Positions 46,389 through 54,740 of a stretch of 64,000 bases of DNA are shown here, one piece after another. A program made the translations under genes and the position numbers. The first letter of the stretch is position 1. Each line of letters begins with the position of its first letter. The DNA comes from Verrucomicrobiota bacterium. Its GTDB lineage: Bacteria; Verrucomicrobiota; Verrucomicrobiia; Limisphaerales; DSYF01. The notes beneath the pieces are model-generated. The model ran no database searches and was not told the DNA's origin. It was given only the letters and a program-made list of their open reading frames with translations. The stretch covers positions 1 to 64,000 of the forward strand of contig JALOTZ010000019.1 of the NCBI GenBank assembly GCA_025457615.1. Direction: 5' to 3'.

Positions 46389-47210
46389 TCAGGCGACGGT
46401 GTTTTCGAGCGTGCCAATCGGCGGGATTGTGATGCGGATCGCATCGCCGCTTTGCAGGGTGAATTCATTCGGCGGCACGATGCCGGTGCCGGTGAGCAGA
46501 AAACAGCCCATCGGAAAGCTGAGTTCCCGGTATAGGTATTCGGCCAGCTCGGGGAACGGGCGTTTGATCCGGTCCACCGTGGTGCCGCCGGTGAAGACAG
46601 CCGAGTTCTGCCGCTGGATCTCCATCCGGATTTCCGTGCTGCCCGGCAGCGGCCCGGAGGCGACCAGCACGCAGGGGCCGATCGCGCACGATCCGTCATA
46701 GACTTTCGCCTGCGGAAGATAGAGCGGGTTCTCGCCCTCGATGTCGCGGGAACTCATGTCGTTGCCGATCGAATAGCCGATGATGTGTCCGCGCTTGTTG
46801 ATGACCAGCGTCAGCTCCGGCTCCGGCACATTCCATGTCGCATCACGGCGGATGCGCACCCTGCCGCCCTGGCCCAGCGAGCGGTGCGGCCCGGCCTTGA
46901 AAAACAATTCCGGACGCGGCGCGTCATAGACGCGGTCGTAGAAATCACCGCCGCCGACCGAGGCGGATTCCTCCATCCGCGCGGCCTTGCTGCGCAGATA
47001 GGTCACGCCGGCCGCCCAGACTTCCTGCGCGGATGCCACGGGGAGGAATGCATCCGGGCGACTGATCTCCGTGTGATTGCCCGCCAGATAGTCCGCGAGG
47101 TTGTCATGATTCAACAAGTCGTCCCAGGGCAGCGGAAGCTGGAACAAGCGCTCGTGGTGTTCGAGGCAGGCGCCATTGGGGAGGTGATACAACTTCATGG
47201 TTGAATTCAT
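46389..47210 (-). CDS. Fumarylacetoacetate hydrolase family protein
   Basis: The ATG at 47210 (MNSTMKLYHLPNG, 273 residues) overlaps the Gfo/Idh gene by ATGA; an ATG at 47198 (MKLYHL) is the alternative. The FAH fold is clear in the C-terminal half: EPELTLVINKRG, IIGYSIGNDMSSRDIEGENPLYLPQAKVYDGSCAIGP supplies the acidic metal ligands in several pieces. PPNEFTLQSGDAIRI closes the domain. Members hydrolyse carbon-carbon bonds in 2,4-diketo acids (for example 2,4-diketo-3-deoxy-L-fuconate or -rhamnonate) or decarboxylate oxaloacetate. Beside sugar lactonases and dehydratases the first reaction fits. The pair aldolase plus FAH implies two alternative exits. Confidence 0.88.
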   Translation of the reverse strand: MNSTMKLYHLPNGACLEHHERLFQLPLPWDDLLNHDNLADYLAGNHTEISRPDAFLPVASAQEVWAAGVTYLRSKAARMEESASVGGGDFYDRVYDAPRPELFFKAGPHRSLGQGGRVRIRRDATWNVPEPELTLVINKRGHIIGYSIGNDMSSRDIEGENPLYLPQAKVYDGSCAIGPCVLVASGPLPGSTEIRMEIQRQNSAVFTGGTTVDRIKRPFPELAEYLYRELSFPMGCFLLTGTGIVPPNEFTLQSGDAIRITIPPIGTLENTVA

Positions 47211-48283
47211 GGACGTGTGAAGGAGATCGGAGTCGCGCCGAAAGCGCTGGATTCGTAGGCGGCCTCGACGAGGGCCATGGTTTGGAAGGCGTCCTCCACG
47301 CTGGTCGGCGCGGGCCGCGAGGGGTCCTCGAGCGCGATCATCACCGAGGCCATCGTGCCGATGAAGCCGTCCGGAAACCAGCTTCCCACAATCGGGATGT
47401 CGATCCACGGCGTGGGCCTGCCATCCTCGAAGATGCACACCTGAAGCTGGTCCGGCAGCCCCTTCGGATAATCCATGAGCAGCCCCATGCGCGCCTTGAT
47501 CGCGCCCTTGGTGCCCTCCCACTTGATGTAACTTTCCTGGTGCTCGAGTCCGTAGGCATGGCCGTGGTTGGTCTGGATGTTGGCGCGCAGGGTGTCGCCG
47601 TAATCGAGGATGATCGAGGAACGCGTCGAGGCGAGTTTCTGCGTGAGCGGGTGTTTGACGCTCTTGGCATAGATGCCGCGGGGATTGCCGAGAAACGAGC
47701 GGACGACATCCAGATAATGAATGCTGTGGACGGCCATTTCCACGCGGTGGAGCGTTTCAAAGTAGGGCCAGAGGTGCCAGGGCGTGTCCACGGTCACGCG
47801 CACTTCCATGTCGTGAACCTCGCCGATTGCGCCGTCCTTGATGAGATGGCGGGCGGCGATCACATACGGGGCGTAGCGCAACTGGAAATTCACCGCCGCG
47901 GTGAGCTGTTTCCTGCGGCAGAGCGCGTGGATCACGGCGGCCTGTTCGAGGTCCTCGCCCATCGGCTTCTGGATCAGAACGCCCCGACCAGCGGGGATTT
48001 TTTCGAGTGTCGCGATGATCACCCCCGGCGGCAGGGCCAGGTCGAAGACCGCATTTGCCGGAGCGAGCGCGATGGCCTCATCCAAGGTGGCCGCAACTTT
48101 CGGGATGCCGAACTCCGCGGCCAGTGCGGCGGCCTTTTCGCGGTCGAGATCGAAGATGGCCTCGGTGGGAAAGCCCGCCTTCCGGTAGGCGGGCAGGTGC
48201 GCGTCCTTCACGATCCCGCCAGCGCCGATGAGCACGATGGGCCGCGCCACGGCGGGCATCGGGGGTGTCTGAATGGTTTTCAT
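47207..48283 (-). CDS. Gfo/Idh/MocA family oxidoreductase
   Basis: The 358-residue protein has the N-terminal Rossmann fold (PIVLIGAGGIVKDAHLPAYRK) and the family's active-site Lys in LIQKPMGED (about 102). The C-terminal catalytic half contains HSIHYLDVVRSFLG and a DEDYG-like DYGDTLRANI. It oxidises or epimerises a sugar or sugar acid with NAD(P). It is flanked by RhaM and the FAH gene, so an aldose 1-dehydrogenase role on a 6-deoxysugar is possible, but inositol- or sialic-type substrates cannot be excluded. The stop overlaps the next start by four bases. Confidence 0.87.
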   Translation of the reverse strand: MKTIQTPPMPAVARPIVLIGAGGIVKDAHLPAYRKAGFPTEAIFDLDREKAAALAAEFGIPKVAATLDEAIALAPANAVFDLALPPGVIIATLEKIPAGRGVLIQKPMGEDLEQAAVIHALCRRKQLTAAVNFQLRYAPYVIAARHLIKDGAIGEVHDMEVRVTVDTPWHLWPYFETLHRVEMAVHSIHYLDVVRSFLGNPRGIYAKSVKHPLTQKLASTRSSIILDYGDTLRANIQTNHGHAYGLEHQESYIKWEGTKGAIKARMGLLMDYPKGLPDQLQVCIFEDGRPTPWIDIPIVGSWFPDGFIGTMASVMIALEDPSRPAPTSVEDAFQTMALVEAAYESSAFGATPISFTRP

Positions 48284-48289
48284 GGCGCT

Positions 48290-48628
48290 TCACGCGGTGT
48301 GAAAGACTTCCTCCATGCACGCCCACCACTCGCCTTCCGCGCGGTCGGGCAGCGGCGCATGGCAGGGTTTGCAGAGGCCCCACCACTTCTGGATGACTTC
48401 CAAAGAGGCCATGCGCGCCATGTCGCCGGCGAAATCGCTGCCGACATATTCGAAGTAGGAAAACAGGTAGTGGTTTCCGTCCGGCAGCTTGCGCAGATAG
48501 ATCGAGTAGTTCGCAATGTTCACCTCGCGGATCGCGTCCACCACCTCCGGCCAGGGGTTGGCATGCAGGCGCTTGTATTCCTCGATCTTGTGCGGATGGA
48601 CTTGAATGACGGAGCCGTATCTCTTCAT
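48290..48628 (-). CDS. rhaM: L-rhamnose mutarotase family protein
   Basis: The 112-residue ferredoxin-like protein starts MKRYGSVIQVHPHKIEEYKRLH. The conserved positions of RhaM/FucU-type mutarotases are present: WPEVVDAIREVNIANYSIYL, LFSYFEYVG, and a C-terminal WW pair (KWWGLCKPCH) with HAPLP. RhaM converts alpha- and beta-anomers of L-rhamnose. It is a pointer to 6-deoxyhexose use by this cluster, although the family also handles other sugars. It lies 6 bases after the Gfo/Idh gene's start and 14 bases before the CoA-transferase gene. Confidence 0.9.
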   Translation of the reverse strand: MKRYGSVIQVHPHKIEEYKRLHANPWPEVVDAIREVNIANYSIYLRKLPDGNHYLFSYFEYVGSDFAGDMARMASLEVIQKWWGLCKPCHAPLPDRAEGEWWACMEEVFHTA

Positions 48629-48642
48629 GGTGGGTTTGTGGT

Positions 48643-49815
48643 TCAGGATGGTTGGAATTCCTTGCGGATGTTTTCGCTGTGCTGCCCCACGCGCGGGGCG
48701 CTTTGCGGGGACTTGTAGATTTCGCCGTCGATGCGGATCGGGCAGCGCGAGGTTTTCATTTCGCTGCCGCCGGCAAGGGTCACCGTCTGCTCCCAATCGA
48801 GCGCCTGATACGCCTCCTCCTTGCGCAGCGCCTCCCAGGACAACACCTCGGCGCACCAGTAGTCGGCGGGAACCAACCGGTCCAACCAGTGCTTCACCGG
48901 CTGTGTCGCAAGGTGGCCGACCAGGATGGCCTTGATCTCATCGCGTTGGGAAAACCAGCTCCCGGGATCCTGGTATTGCACCAGCGCCGGACAATCGAGC
49001 AACTCCCCGAGCCGGGGCACCGATCCCATCGCCAGCGCGAGCCAACGGTCGCGCGTGCGGTAGATCCCGTAGGGCGCGGCCAGATAGGCGTGGGCATTGC
49101 GGACCCGGCTGCGACAGGGCGGCTGGCCGCCGTCGTTCAAGTGCGTGGTCACCACCTCGAATTGCAGATCGAGAATGGACTCCAACAGACTCACTTCGAC
49201 CAGGCCGCCCCTGCCTGTCACGCCGCGGCGCACGAGGCAGGCCAGAATCCCCTGCACCAGATGCGCGCTTGCGGTCAGGTCCGCCACCGACAGCCCCATG
49301 GGCACCGGGCCGTCGCCTTCGTCACCGGACAGCCAGGTGAGCCCGGACCGCGCCTGCGCCAGCAAATCCTGGCCCGGCAGCGCCGCCCACGGGCCGGTCG
49401 TGCCGTATCCGGTGACGACGCCATACACCAAACGCGGATTGAATTCCCGCACGGCCTCGTAACCGAGCCCGATGCGCTCCATCACTCCCGGACGGAAGTT
49501 CTGGATCATCACATCCGCCTTCTCGATCAGGCGCTTCACGAGCGCGAGGTCGTCCGGATTTTTCAAATCCGCCGCCAGCCCTTCCTTGTTGCGGTTGATC
49601 GAGTGAAACAACGTGCTGTCGCCCTCGATGCCGAGATTGGAAATGTAGAGCTGCCGGCAAAGCTCGCCCTGTCCGGGCCGCTCGATCTTGATGACGCGTG
49701 CGCCAAGATCGGCCAGCCGCATGGCTGCGGCCGGACCCGCGAGGAATTGGGAGAAGTCGAGCGCAAGCAGGCCGGCGAGCGGCCTGCCGCTGGACGAACA
49801 TGAAACATTAAACAT
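48643..49815 (-). CDS. CaiB/BaiF family CoA-transferase
   Basis: The 390-residue protein is a class III CoA-transferase, which moves CoA between carboxylic acids. Typical segments are LDFSQFLAGPAAAMRLADLGARVIKIE, the NRNKEGLAADL strand, and the active-site Asp150 in PGQDLLAQARSGL, followed by GLSVADLTASAHLVQGI. No signal peptide. In a cluster otherwise built for sugar-acid breakdown a CoA-transferase is unusual: it implies that a pathway acid is activated to a CoA thioester. The MaoC-family gene lies right before it in the transcript (74 bases upstream), and the pair would activate and hydrate or dehydrate the product. Confidence 0.92.
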   Translation of the reverse strand: MFNVSCSSSGRPLAGLLALDFSQFLAGPAAAMRLADLGARVIKIERPGQGELCRQLYISNLGIEGDSTLFHSINRNKEGLAADLKNPDDLALVKRLIEKADVMIQNFRPGVMERIGLGYEAVREFNPRLVYGVVTGYGTTGPWAALPGQDLLAQARSGLTWLSGDEGDGPVPMGLSVADLTASAHLVQGILACLVRRGVTGRGGLVEVSLLESILDLQFEVVTTHLNDGGQPPCRSRVRNAHAYLAAPYGIYRTRDRWLALAMGSVPRLGELLDCPALVQYQDPGSWFSQRDEIKAILVGHLATQPVKHWLDRLVPADYWCAEVLSWEALRKEEAYQALDWEQTVTLAGGSEMKTSRCPIRIDGEIYKSPQSAPRVGQHSENIRKEFQPS

Positions 49816-49889
49816 GGAACATGAAACGTTAAAGGTTTTTGCCGCGACTGCGGGTGCTGTTGGTTTGGGATGTCTTTTTGAGTTTCATG

Positions 49890-50336
49890 TTACGCCGCCC
49901 GGCGGCGGACCAACAACAGATGCTCACAGACGAGCACGGTCTCATCGTGCTGGTTGACGACTTCCACCAGCTCGCTGACCACGCCCAATTCCGGTTTCTT
50001 GTGGTCGCGTTTCTCCTTGATGCTCACCTTCACGCGGAGGGTGTCACCGATGAACACCGGCTTGATGAAACGCAGGCGGTCGTAGCCGTAGGAGAACGCC
50101 TCGGGGTTGATCACGCCCGCGGTCATGCCCACCGCCACACTGAAGATGAGCGTGCCGTGGGCGACGCGCTGTTTGAAGGGTTCCCAGGTCTTGCACCACT
50201 CGGCGTCCATGTGGTGCGGATAAAAATCGCCGGTCTGCCCGGCGTGCAGGACGATGTCGGTTTCGGTGATCGTGCGCCCGCCGGTTTGGCGGGACGCGCC
50301 AATTTCGTAGTCTTCGAAGAACTGGGATTGGAACAT
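49890..50336 (-). CDS. MaoC-family hydratase/dehydratase
   Basis: The 148-residue hot-dog-fold protein has the R-hydratase pattern: [19 protein letters not shown], a conserved Asp/His pair in [24 protein letters not shown], and [19 protein letters not shown]. Members hydrate enoyl-CoA or mesaconyl-CoA-type thioesters. Its substrate is expected to be a CoA thioester made by the neighbouring CaiB/BaiF enzyme. The protein starts 7 bases after the solute-binding protein's stop. The stop is TAA near 49890. No citramalyl-CoA lyase or beta-oxidation gene is in the window, so the next step is unaccounted for. Confidence 0.9.
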   Translation of the reverse strand: MFQSQFFEDYEIGASRQTGGRTITETDIVLHAGQTGDFYPHHMDAEWCKTWEPFKQRVAHGTLIFSVAVGMTAGVINPEAFSYGYDRLRFIKPVFIGDTLRVKVSIKEKRDHKKPELGVVSELVEVVNQHDETVLVCEHLLLVRRRAA

Positions 50337-50343
50337 GGGAAAG

Positions 50344-51495
50344 TCAGGAGTTGCGGCACTCGCGGTAGAGTTGGTTGAGTTCGCGCGCGGCAGCGGAGGG
50401 TTTACATTTCCCGCTCATTGCGTCGTGAGCGACAGGCGTTCCAAGATCTTGGAACTTCATATAGCCCGGAAACTTGGGCCGCAGCAGGGCTTCGTCGAGC
50501 GTCTGCAGGCTGTCGCGGAAAAAGCCGTGACTGGCGGCATTCACGGCGTCGTTGGTCCATGCCGCGCGGTAGCCGGGCTGGCCGCCGGATTCGAAATAGA
50601 CGCCCTTCTGCACATCCGGCGACGCCGAGAACATGGCGTAATCCATGCAGGCGCGCGGATGCTTGGTGTGCGCCGAAACCGCCACCCCGGCGCCGCCGAG
50701 TGTGGAACGCAGGCGCTTGCCGGCGAACTCCACCAATCCGCCCGCCTTGAGGGTGTGGCGGGCGTAGAGCGGACGGGAATAGTTCGAGTAACCGTAGGCA
50801 AAGGGGCAGTAACACGCGCGGCGGTCATCGTTCAGGGTCATCCATTCCGCAGTGCGAATCGGGTTCCGTTCGAGGCAGGCCGGATCGCACAGCGAAACGA
50901 GCTTGCGAAGCTCCTCCAGCGCGCCGGCCAGCACGTCGTCGGAAGCCATGCCATCCTCGCGGGTGAACGGAGCCTCGCCGAGCGCGGCGCAGAACATGTA
51001 GCTGTTCATCAACACATCGATGGGAAACGCGGCGACCGAGACAAACCCATCCCGGGCCAGTTCCAGCACGGCGTCCCAGGTGCGCGGCAGGGAAATGCCG
51101 TATCGCTCGACCAGATCCGGCCGCCAGGTGGCGATCGGCGTGGCGGCATCCGTCGCCAGCGTCCATTGTTTGCCATCGAAGCGGTAGCTCTCATGCGATG
51201 CGCCGACCGAGTTGGCTGCCTGGTCCGCGAGGAACTCCGCCGGGAGCCAGTCCTCGAAGGGCAACAGCAATCCCTCCGTGGCGGCCAGCGCGGTGTGCGG
51301 ATGGTCCATCACGATGAGATCGAAGTTCGCCGCCAGTTCGGCCATCGAGGCATCGGCGAAGGCCTGCAGCGACCGCTTCTCCCACTGGATGGAAACGCCC
51401 GGATTCAATTCCTCGAACCGTTGCGCCGTGGCCACCATGGGCACAAATCCCCGCGTGTGGTTCCACGCGATGCCGCGTAAAATGATCTGACTCAT
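50344..51495 (-). CDS. ABC-type solute-binding-like protein without signal peptide
   Basis: The 383-residue protein has the family 1 sugar-binding fold: [20 protein letters not shown] at the start, [26 protein letters not shown], the [16 protein letters not shown] hinge, [12 protein letters not shown], and [16 protein letters not shown]. Unlike genuine binding proteins it starts directly with [16 protein letters not shown], and no signal peptide or lipobox precedes that in frame. No permease or ATPase gene is present. It lies in the CoA-transferase and MaoC set, 5 bases after an enolase. It may be a cytoplasmic ligand-binding protein or act on a metabolite of the route. The start could be misjudged, but no extended start is plausible. 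Confidence 0.8.
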   Translation of the reverse strand: MSQIILRGIAWNHTRGFVPMVATAQRFEELNPGVSIQWEKRSLQAFADASMAELAANFDLIVMDHPHTALAATEGLLLPFEDWLPAEFLADQAANSVGASHESYRFDGKQWTLATDAATPIATWRPDLVERYGISLPRTWDAVLELARDGFVSVAAFPIDVLMNSYMFCAALGEAPFTREDGMASDDVLAGALEELRKLVSLCDPACLERNPIRTAEWMTLNDDRRACYCPFAYGYSNYSRPLYARHTLKAGGLVEFAGKRLRSTLGGAGVAVSAHTKHPRACMDYAMFSASPDVQKGVYFESGGQPGYRAAWTNDAVNAASHGFFRDSLQTLDEALLRPKFPGYMKFQDLGTPVAHDAMSGKCKPSAAARELNQLYRECRNS

Positions 51496-51500
51496 AGGCC

Positions 51501-52679
51501 CTAAATTGTGGGAGTTTGATGGATAAGTTTCCCGGCGACGCGCAGTTCGACCGGAACAAGGTATTCGCGCACGGTTTCAAGCCGGATGTCCATGCCCAGT
51601 CCCGGGCGATCCGGGATAGGGATTTCCCCATCCGGCGTCGGCTCGATTTTTTCGACGGTCAGGTTTCGGGCCAGCGCGCTGCTTTCGGTCGGATACTCGC
51701 AAAGCCGCGAGCTTTCCATGCCGGCGAATGGTTGCAGCGAGGCGCTGAGGGCCAGCGGCGTGGTAAACGTGTGGTTGACGTAGGTGACACCGCTCGCTTC
51801 GGCATGGCGTGCGACTTCATAGGCGGACGTCAGCCCGCCGATGCGGCCGGCGTCGATCTGGACGTAGCCCAGACCGCCGAAGTCCACCAGATTGCGGGCC
51901 ATGAAGGGTTCGTGCGCGCCTTCGCCACCGGCGGTGCGTAGCGGGGCACGCATCCGTCGCCCCAGTTCGTGGTAGGCATGCAAGGCGCCGGAAACAAACG
52001 GTTCCTCCAGCCAGAGCGCGCCGCATTCTTGGAGCACGGGCAGGCGTTTGGCGGCTTCCTCCACGTCCTCGCCCCAGATCGTGCCGGCATCCACCAGCAA
52101 GGCCACATCCGGTCCCAGCCCGGCCCGGGCGGCGCGCACATGCGCCTCGTCGGCCGCGAGGTGGGTGCCGAACGGCCCCCAGCCAAACTTCGCGGCGCGG
52201 AATCCCGCCGCGCGGACTTTCCGCGCTTTGTCTCCGGTTTCCACCGGCGTGTCGCCGAACAACTGGGAGGCGTAGGCGATCTTCGCAAAGGCGCGTTCCC
52301 AGCCCAACAGCTTCCACGCCGGCTCACCGCGTCGTTTGCCGAGCAAATCCCACAGTGCCATGTCCACGCCGGAGAGCGTGTGATCGGCCTGCAAAAGATC
52401 GAAACTGTTTCGCCTCACTTCGCCGGTCAGCGCACGGATGTCCGCCGGGGATTCGATCCGGCGGCCCAACACGGAATGGCTCACCGGCTTGCACGCGCTG
52501 TGCGACATCGGGCAGCACCACGCGGCAATCGACGCCAGCGGCGCGGCCTCGCATTCGCCCCAGCCGACAAGCCCGTTGTCCGCGATCACCCGCACCAGCA
52601 GGGCGTCCTGGCTGCCATCGCCGATGTCCCGGATGACCGGCATCGAGAGATAAAAGAAATCAACGGATTCGATTTTCAT
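51501..52679 (-). CDS. Enolase-superfamily dehydratase (mandelate racemase type), 2
   Basis: The 392-residue protein has the superfamily's capping domain and barrel. Lys sits in AAKFGWGPFG, metal ligands lie in LVDAGTIWG (Asp), LWLEEPFV (Glu) and TAGGEGAHE (Glu), and the catalytic His is in YVNHTFTTPLALSA. Only one Lys is in the K motif (KFG instead of KxK), as in mandelate racemase and several sugar-acid dehydratases (rhamnonate, fuconate). It is a good candidate for the dehydratase step in the main route. It starts 6 bases after the SMP-30 gene. Exact sugar acid unknown. Confidence 0.88.
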   Translation of the reverse strand: MKIESVDFFYLSMPVIRDIGDGSQDALLVRVIADNGLVGWGECEAAPLASIAAWCCPMSHSACKPVSHSVLGRRIESPADIRALTGEVRRNSFDLLQADHTLSGVDMALWDLLGKRRGEPAWKLLGWERAFAKIAYASQLFGDTPVETGDKARKVRAAGFRAAKFGWGPFGTHLAADEAHVRAARAGLGPDVALLVDAGTIWGEDVEEAAKRLPVLQECGALWLEEPFVSGALHAYHELGRRMRAPLRTAGGEGAHEPFMARNLVDFGGLGYVQIDAGRIGGLTSAYEVARHAEASGVTYVNHTFTTPLALSASLQPFAGMESSRLCEYPTESSALARNLTVEKIEPTPDGEIPIPDRPGLGMDIRLETVREYLVPVELRVAGKLIHQTPTI

Positions 52680-52685
52680 GGGAAA

Positions 52686-53591
52686 TCAGGCCGGCGTGAG
52701 AAATCGCGAGCAATGACGCGGGCAACCGATGACACCGGGGCGTGTGCGGTAGAGCGCCCCGCCCATCGGGCCGGAGGGATCGAACGCGGGCGGCTGATCC
52801 TCGCTCGGCCAGTATTCGCCGGCGCTGGTGATGTAGAGATCCGCGAGATCCTTTCCGCCAAACATCACGCTGCTGACCTGCTGCACGGGGACGCGAAGCC
52901 GTCGCTCGACCTTGCCATCGGGATCGTAGCGGACGACCTCGCCGGCATACCATTGCGCGCTCCACACGAAGCCTTTCGCATCCACGGTCAGGCCATCCGG
53001 CAACCCCTCACCGCGCGGCACATCCACAAACACCCGCCGGTTTTTCAGAATGCCCGAGGCGGCGTCCACGTCGTAGGCGTAAATCTTGCGGTCCATCGTG
53101 TCGGTGAAATACAGCCTGCCGCCGTCGGGGCTGAACCCCAGGCCGTTGGAAAGCAGGATCCCCTCGTCGAGAACCTCGACCGCTGCGTCCGGCCGGATGA
53201 GATAGAGTTTCCCGCGTTTCTCCATGCCGTCCGCGCCCCAGTAAAAGGTGCCGCCATAGACATTGCCACGAGCGTCCACCGTGATGTCGTTGAAAACGAG
53301 CGCCTCTCCGTCGTGTTCGGCACACACGGTTTGCAGGTCCGTCCCGCTTTTCCAGAGCACAAGGCCCTTGCTGCCGGCGAGCAACAGCCGACCGTCGCCG
53401 TTGAGCGCCAGGCCGCACACCGGAAGCCCGTCCGCAAGACGCGCGGATTTTCCGGTCGCCGGGTCGTATTCGAAAATTCCGCCCGTGACGTTGTCCACCC
53501 ACAGCAGGCGCCCTCGTGCGGCATCCCACAGCGGCGATTCCCCGTTGCGGTTTTTTTCGTCGGCTACGGTTTGGATGGCTGGTGCGGTCAT
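52686..53591 (-). CDS. SMP-30/gluconolactonase family lactonase
   Basis: The 301-residue beta-propeller has the family pattern: the metal Glu in NGESPLWDAARGRLLWVDN near the start, ILLSNGLGFSPDGGRLYFTDTM with Asn and Asp ligands, and DGLTVDAKGFVWSAQWYAGEVVRYDPDG and PVQQVSSVMFGGKDLADLYIT further on. These lactonases hydrolyse gluconolactone, xylonolactone, L-rhamnonolactone and similar. The window therefore has two different lactonases (this and the amidohydrolase at 43255), implying two lactone substrates or redundancy. It starts 9 bases after the enolase 3 stop. Confidence 0.9.
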   Translation of the reverse strand: MTAPAIQTVADEKNRNGESPLWDAARGRLLWVDNVTGGIFEYDPATGKSARLADGLPVCGLALNGDGRLLLAGSKGLVLWKSGTDLQTVCAEHDGEALVFNDITVDARGNVYGGTFYWGADGMEKRGKLYLIRPDAAVEVLDEGILLSNGLGFSPDGGRLYFTDTMDRKIYAYDVDAASGILKNRRVFVDVPRGEGLPDGLTVDAKGFVWSAQWYAGEVVRYDPDGKVERRLRVPVQQVSSVMFGGKDLADLYITSAGEYWPSEDQPPAFDPSGPMGGALYRTRPGVIGCPRHCSRFLTPA

Positions 53592-53600
53592 GGTTGTCTG

Positions 53601-54740
53601 CTATTTTGGAAACCGGTGGGCGTTCACGAAGTCCCAGTCCAGGGTGACGCCGAGGCCGGGCGCGGTCGGAACGGCCACGCAACCGTCGGTCTCCACCGGC
53701 AGGCGTTCCCGCGTGGTCTGCCAGCGCAACGGCGACTTGCTGGTGGAAAACTCGAGGATTTCCTCCTTCTCCTGCGCGGCGAGGAAGTGGAGGTTCGCGG
53801 CGATTTCGATGTTCGTCTTGTAGCCGTGGGTGATGACGCGTTTTCCGCGTCCGAAGGCGGCGGCGGCGAGGCGTTGGATCCCGGTGAATCCGCCGACCAT
53901 TGTAATGTCCGGCTGGCAGATGTCGGCGGCACCGGCGTCCATGAACGCGATGAATTCGTCCACATGCGTGAGGCCCAGATCGCCGACGCCGAGAGCGATC
54001 CCGTGTCCGGCCATCTCGCGGTGCCCGGCAAGATCGTCGAGCGGCAGCGGTGCCTCCAGGAACCACAGGCCGATCTCCTTGTAGAATGGATAAAGACTCA
54101 GCCCCTCGGCCACGGTGCGGTAGGCAAGCGCGGCGTCCACGATGAGCCGCGCATCCGGCCCGGCCTCCGTGCGTCCCGCCCGCAGCAGTCCGCCGGTCAG
54201 TTTCAAATCGTCAAACCACCAGGGATCGGCCACCAGCTTGAAGTTGCGCAGGTTCATCGCCTGCGCCTCGCGGACCTGACGCCTCACGCCGTCGGGGGTG
54301 CGCTCTAACGGATAGATCGTCCCGTAGGCGGCCAGGCGGTCGCGCTTTTTGCCGCCAAGCAGGGCGTGCACCGGCTGGCCGAGCGCCTGGCCGTGCAGGT
54401 CCCACAGCGCGAGGTCCACCCCGCCGAGCGCGTGCATCACGATGCCGCGGCGCCCGACATAGTCGGTGGCCTCATAAACTTTCCGCCACAGCCGCGCCGG
54501 GTCGTCGAGGGTTTCGCCCACCAGCAGTTCGCGCAGGCACATCGCATGGTTGTGCGAAGAAGGCCCGTTCACCAGTGCGACAATGGCCGGAGAAAACGAT
54601 TCGACCTCGCCGATGCCCTGTCGCCCGTCATCGGTCGTCACGACGATCAGGCAGTCGTCGTATGACCCATCAAAGAGTCCGATGTTGGGGTCTTCGATTC
54701 GGAGATGAATCGCTTGGATGTCCGTGATTTTCATAGTCAT
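53601..54740 (-). CDS. Enolase-superfamily dehydratase (mandelate racemase type), 3
   Basis: The ATG at 54740 overlaps the SDR stop as TAATG, which supports this start (an ATG at 54734 would drop two residues). The 379-residue product has the capping domain (GIGEVESFSPAIVA), the barrel Lys in LRNFKLVADPWW, metal ligands in IVDAALAY (Asp), LEAPLP (Glu) and VGDLGLTHVDE, and the His in ITHGYKTNIEIAANLHF. The single-Lys motif and HGYKT suggest a mandelate-racemase-type dehydratase or an epimerase. Together with the other two enolases it points to several sugar-acid substrates. Substrate unknown. Confidence 0.87.
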   Translation of the reverse strand: MTMKITDIQAIHLRIEDPNIGLFDGSYDDCLIVVTTDDGRQGIGEVESFSPAIVALVNGPSSHNHAMCLRELLVGETLDDPARLWRKVYEATDYVGRRGIVMHALGGVDLALWDLHGQALGQPVHALLGGKKRDRLAAYGTIYPLERTPDGVRRQVREAQAMNLRNFKLVADPWWFDDLKLTGGLLRAGRTEAGPDARLIVDAALAYRTVAEGLSLYPFYKEIGLWFLEAPLPLDDLAGHREMAGHGIALGVGDLGLTHVDEFIAFMDAGAADICQPDITMVGGFTGIQRLAAAAFGRGKRVITHGYKTNIEIAANLHFLAAQEKEEILEFSTSKSPLRWQTTRERLPVETDGCVAVPTAPGLGVTLDWDFVNAHRFPK

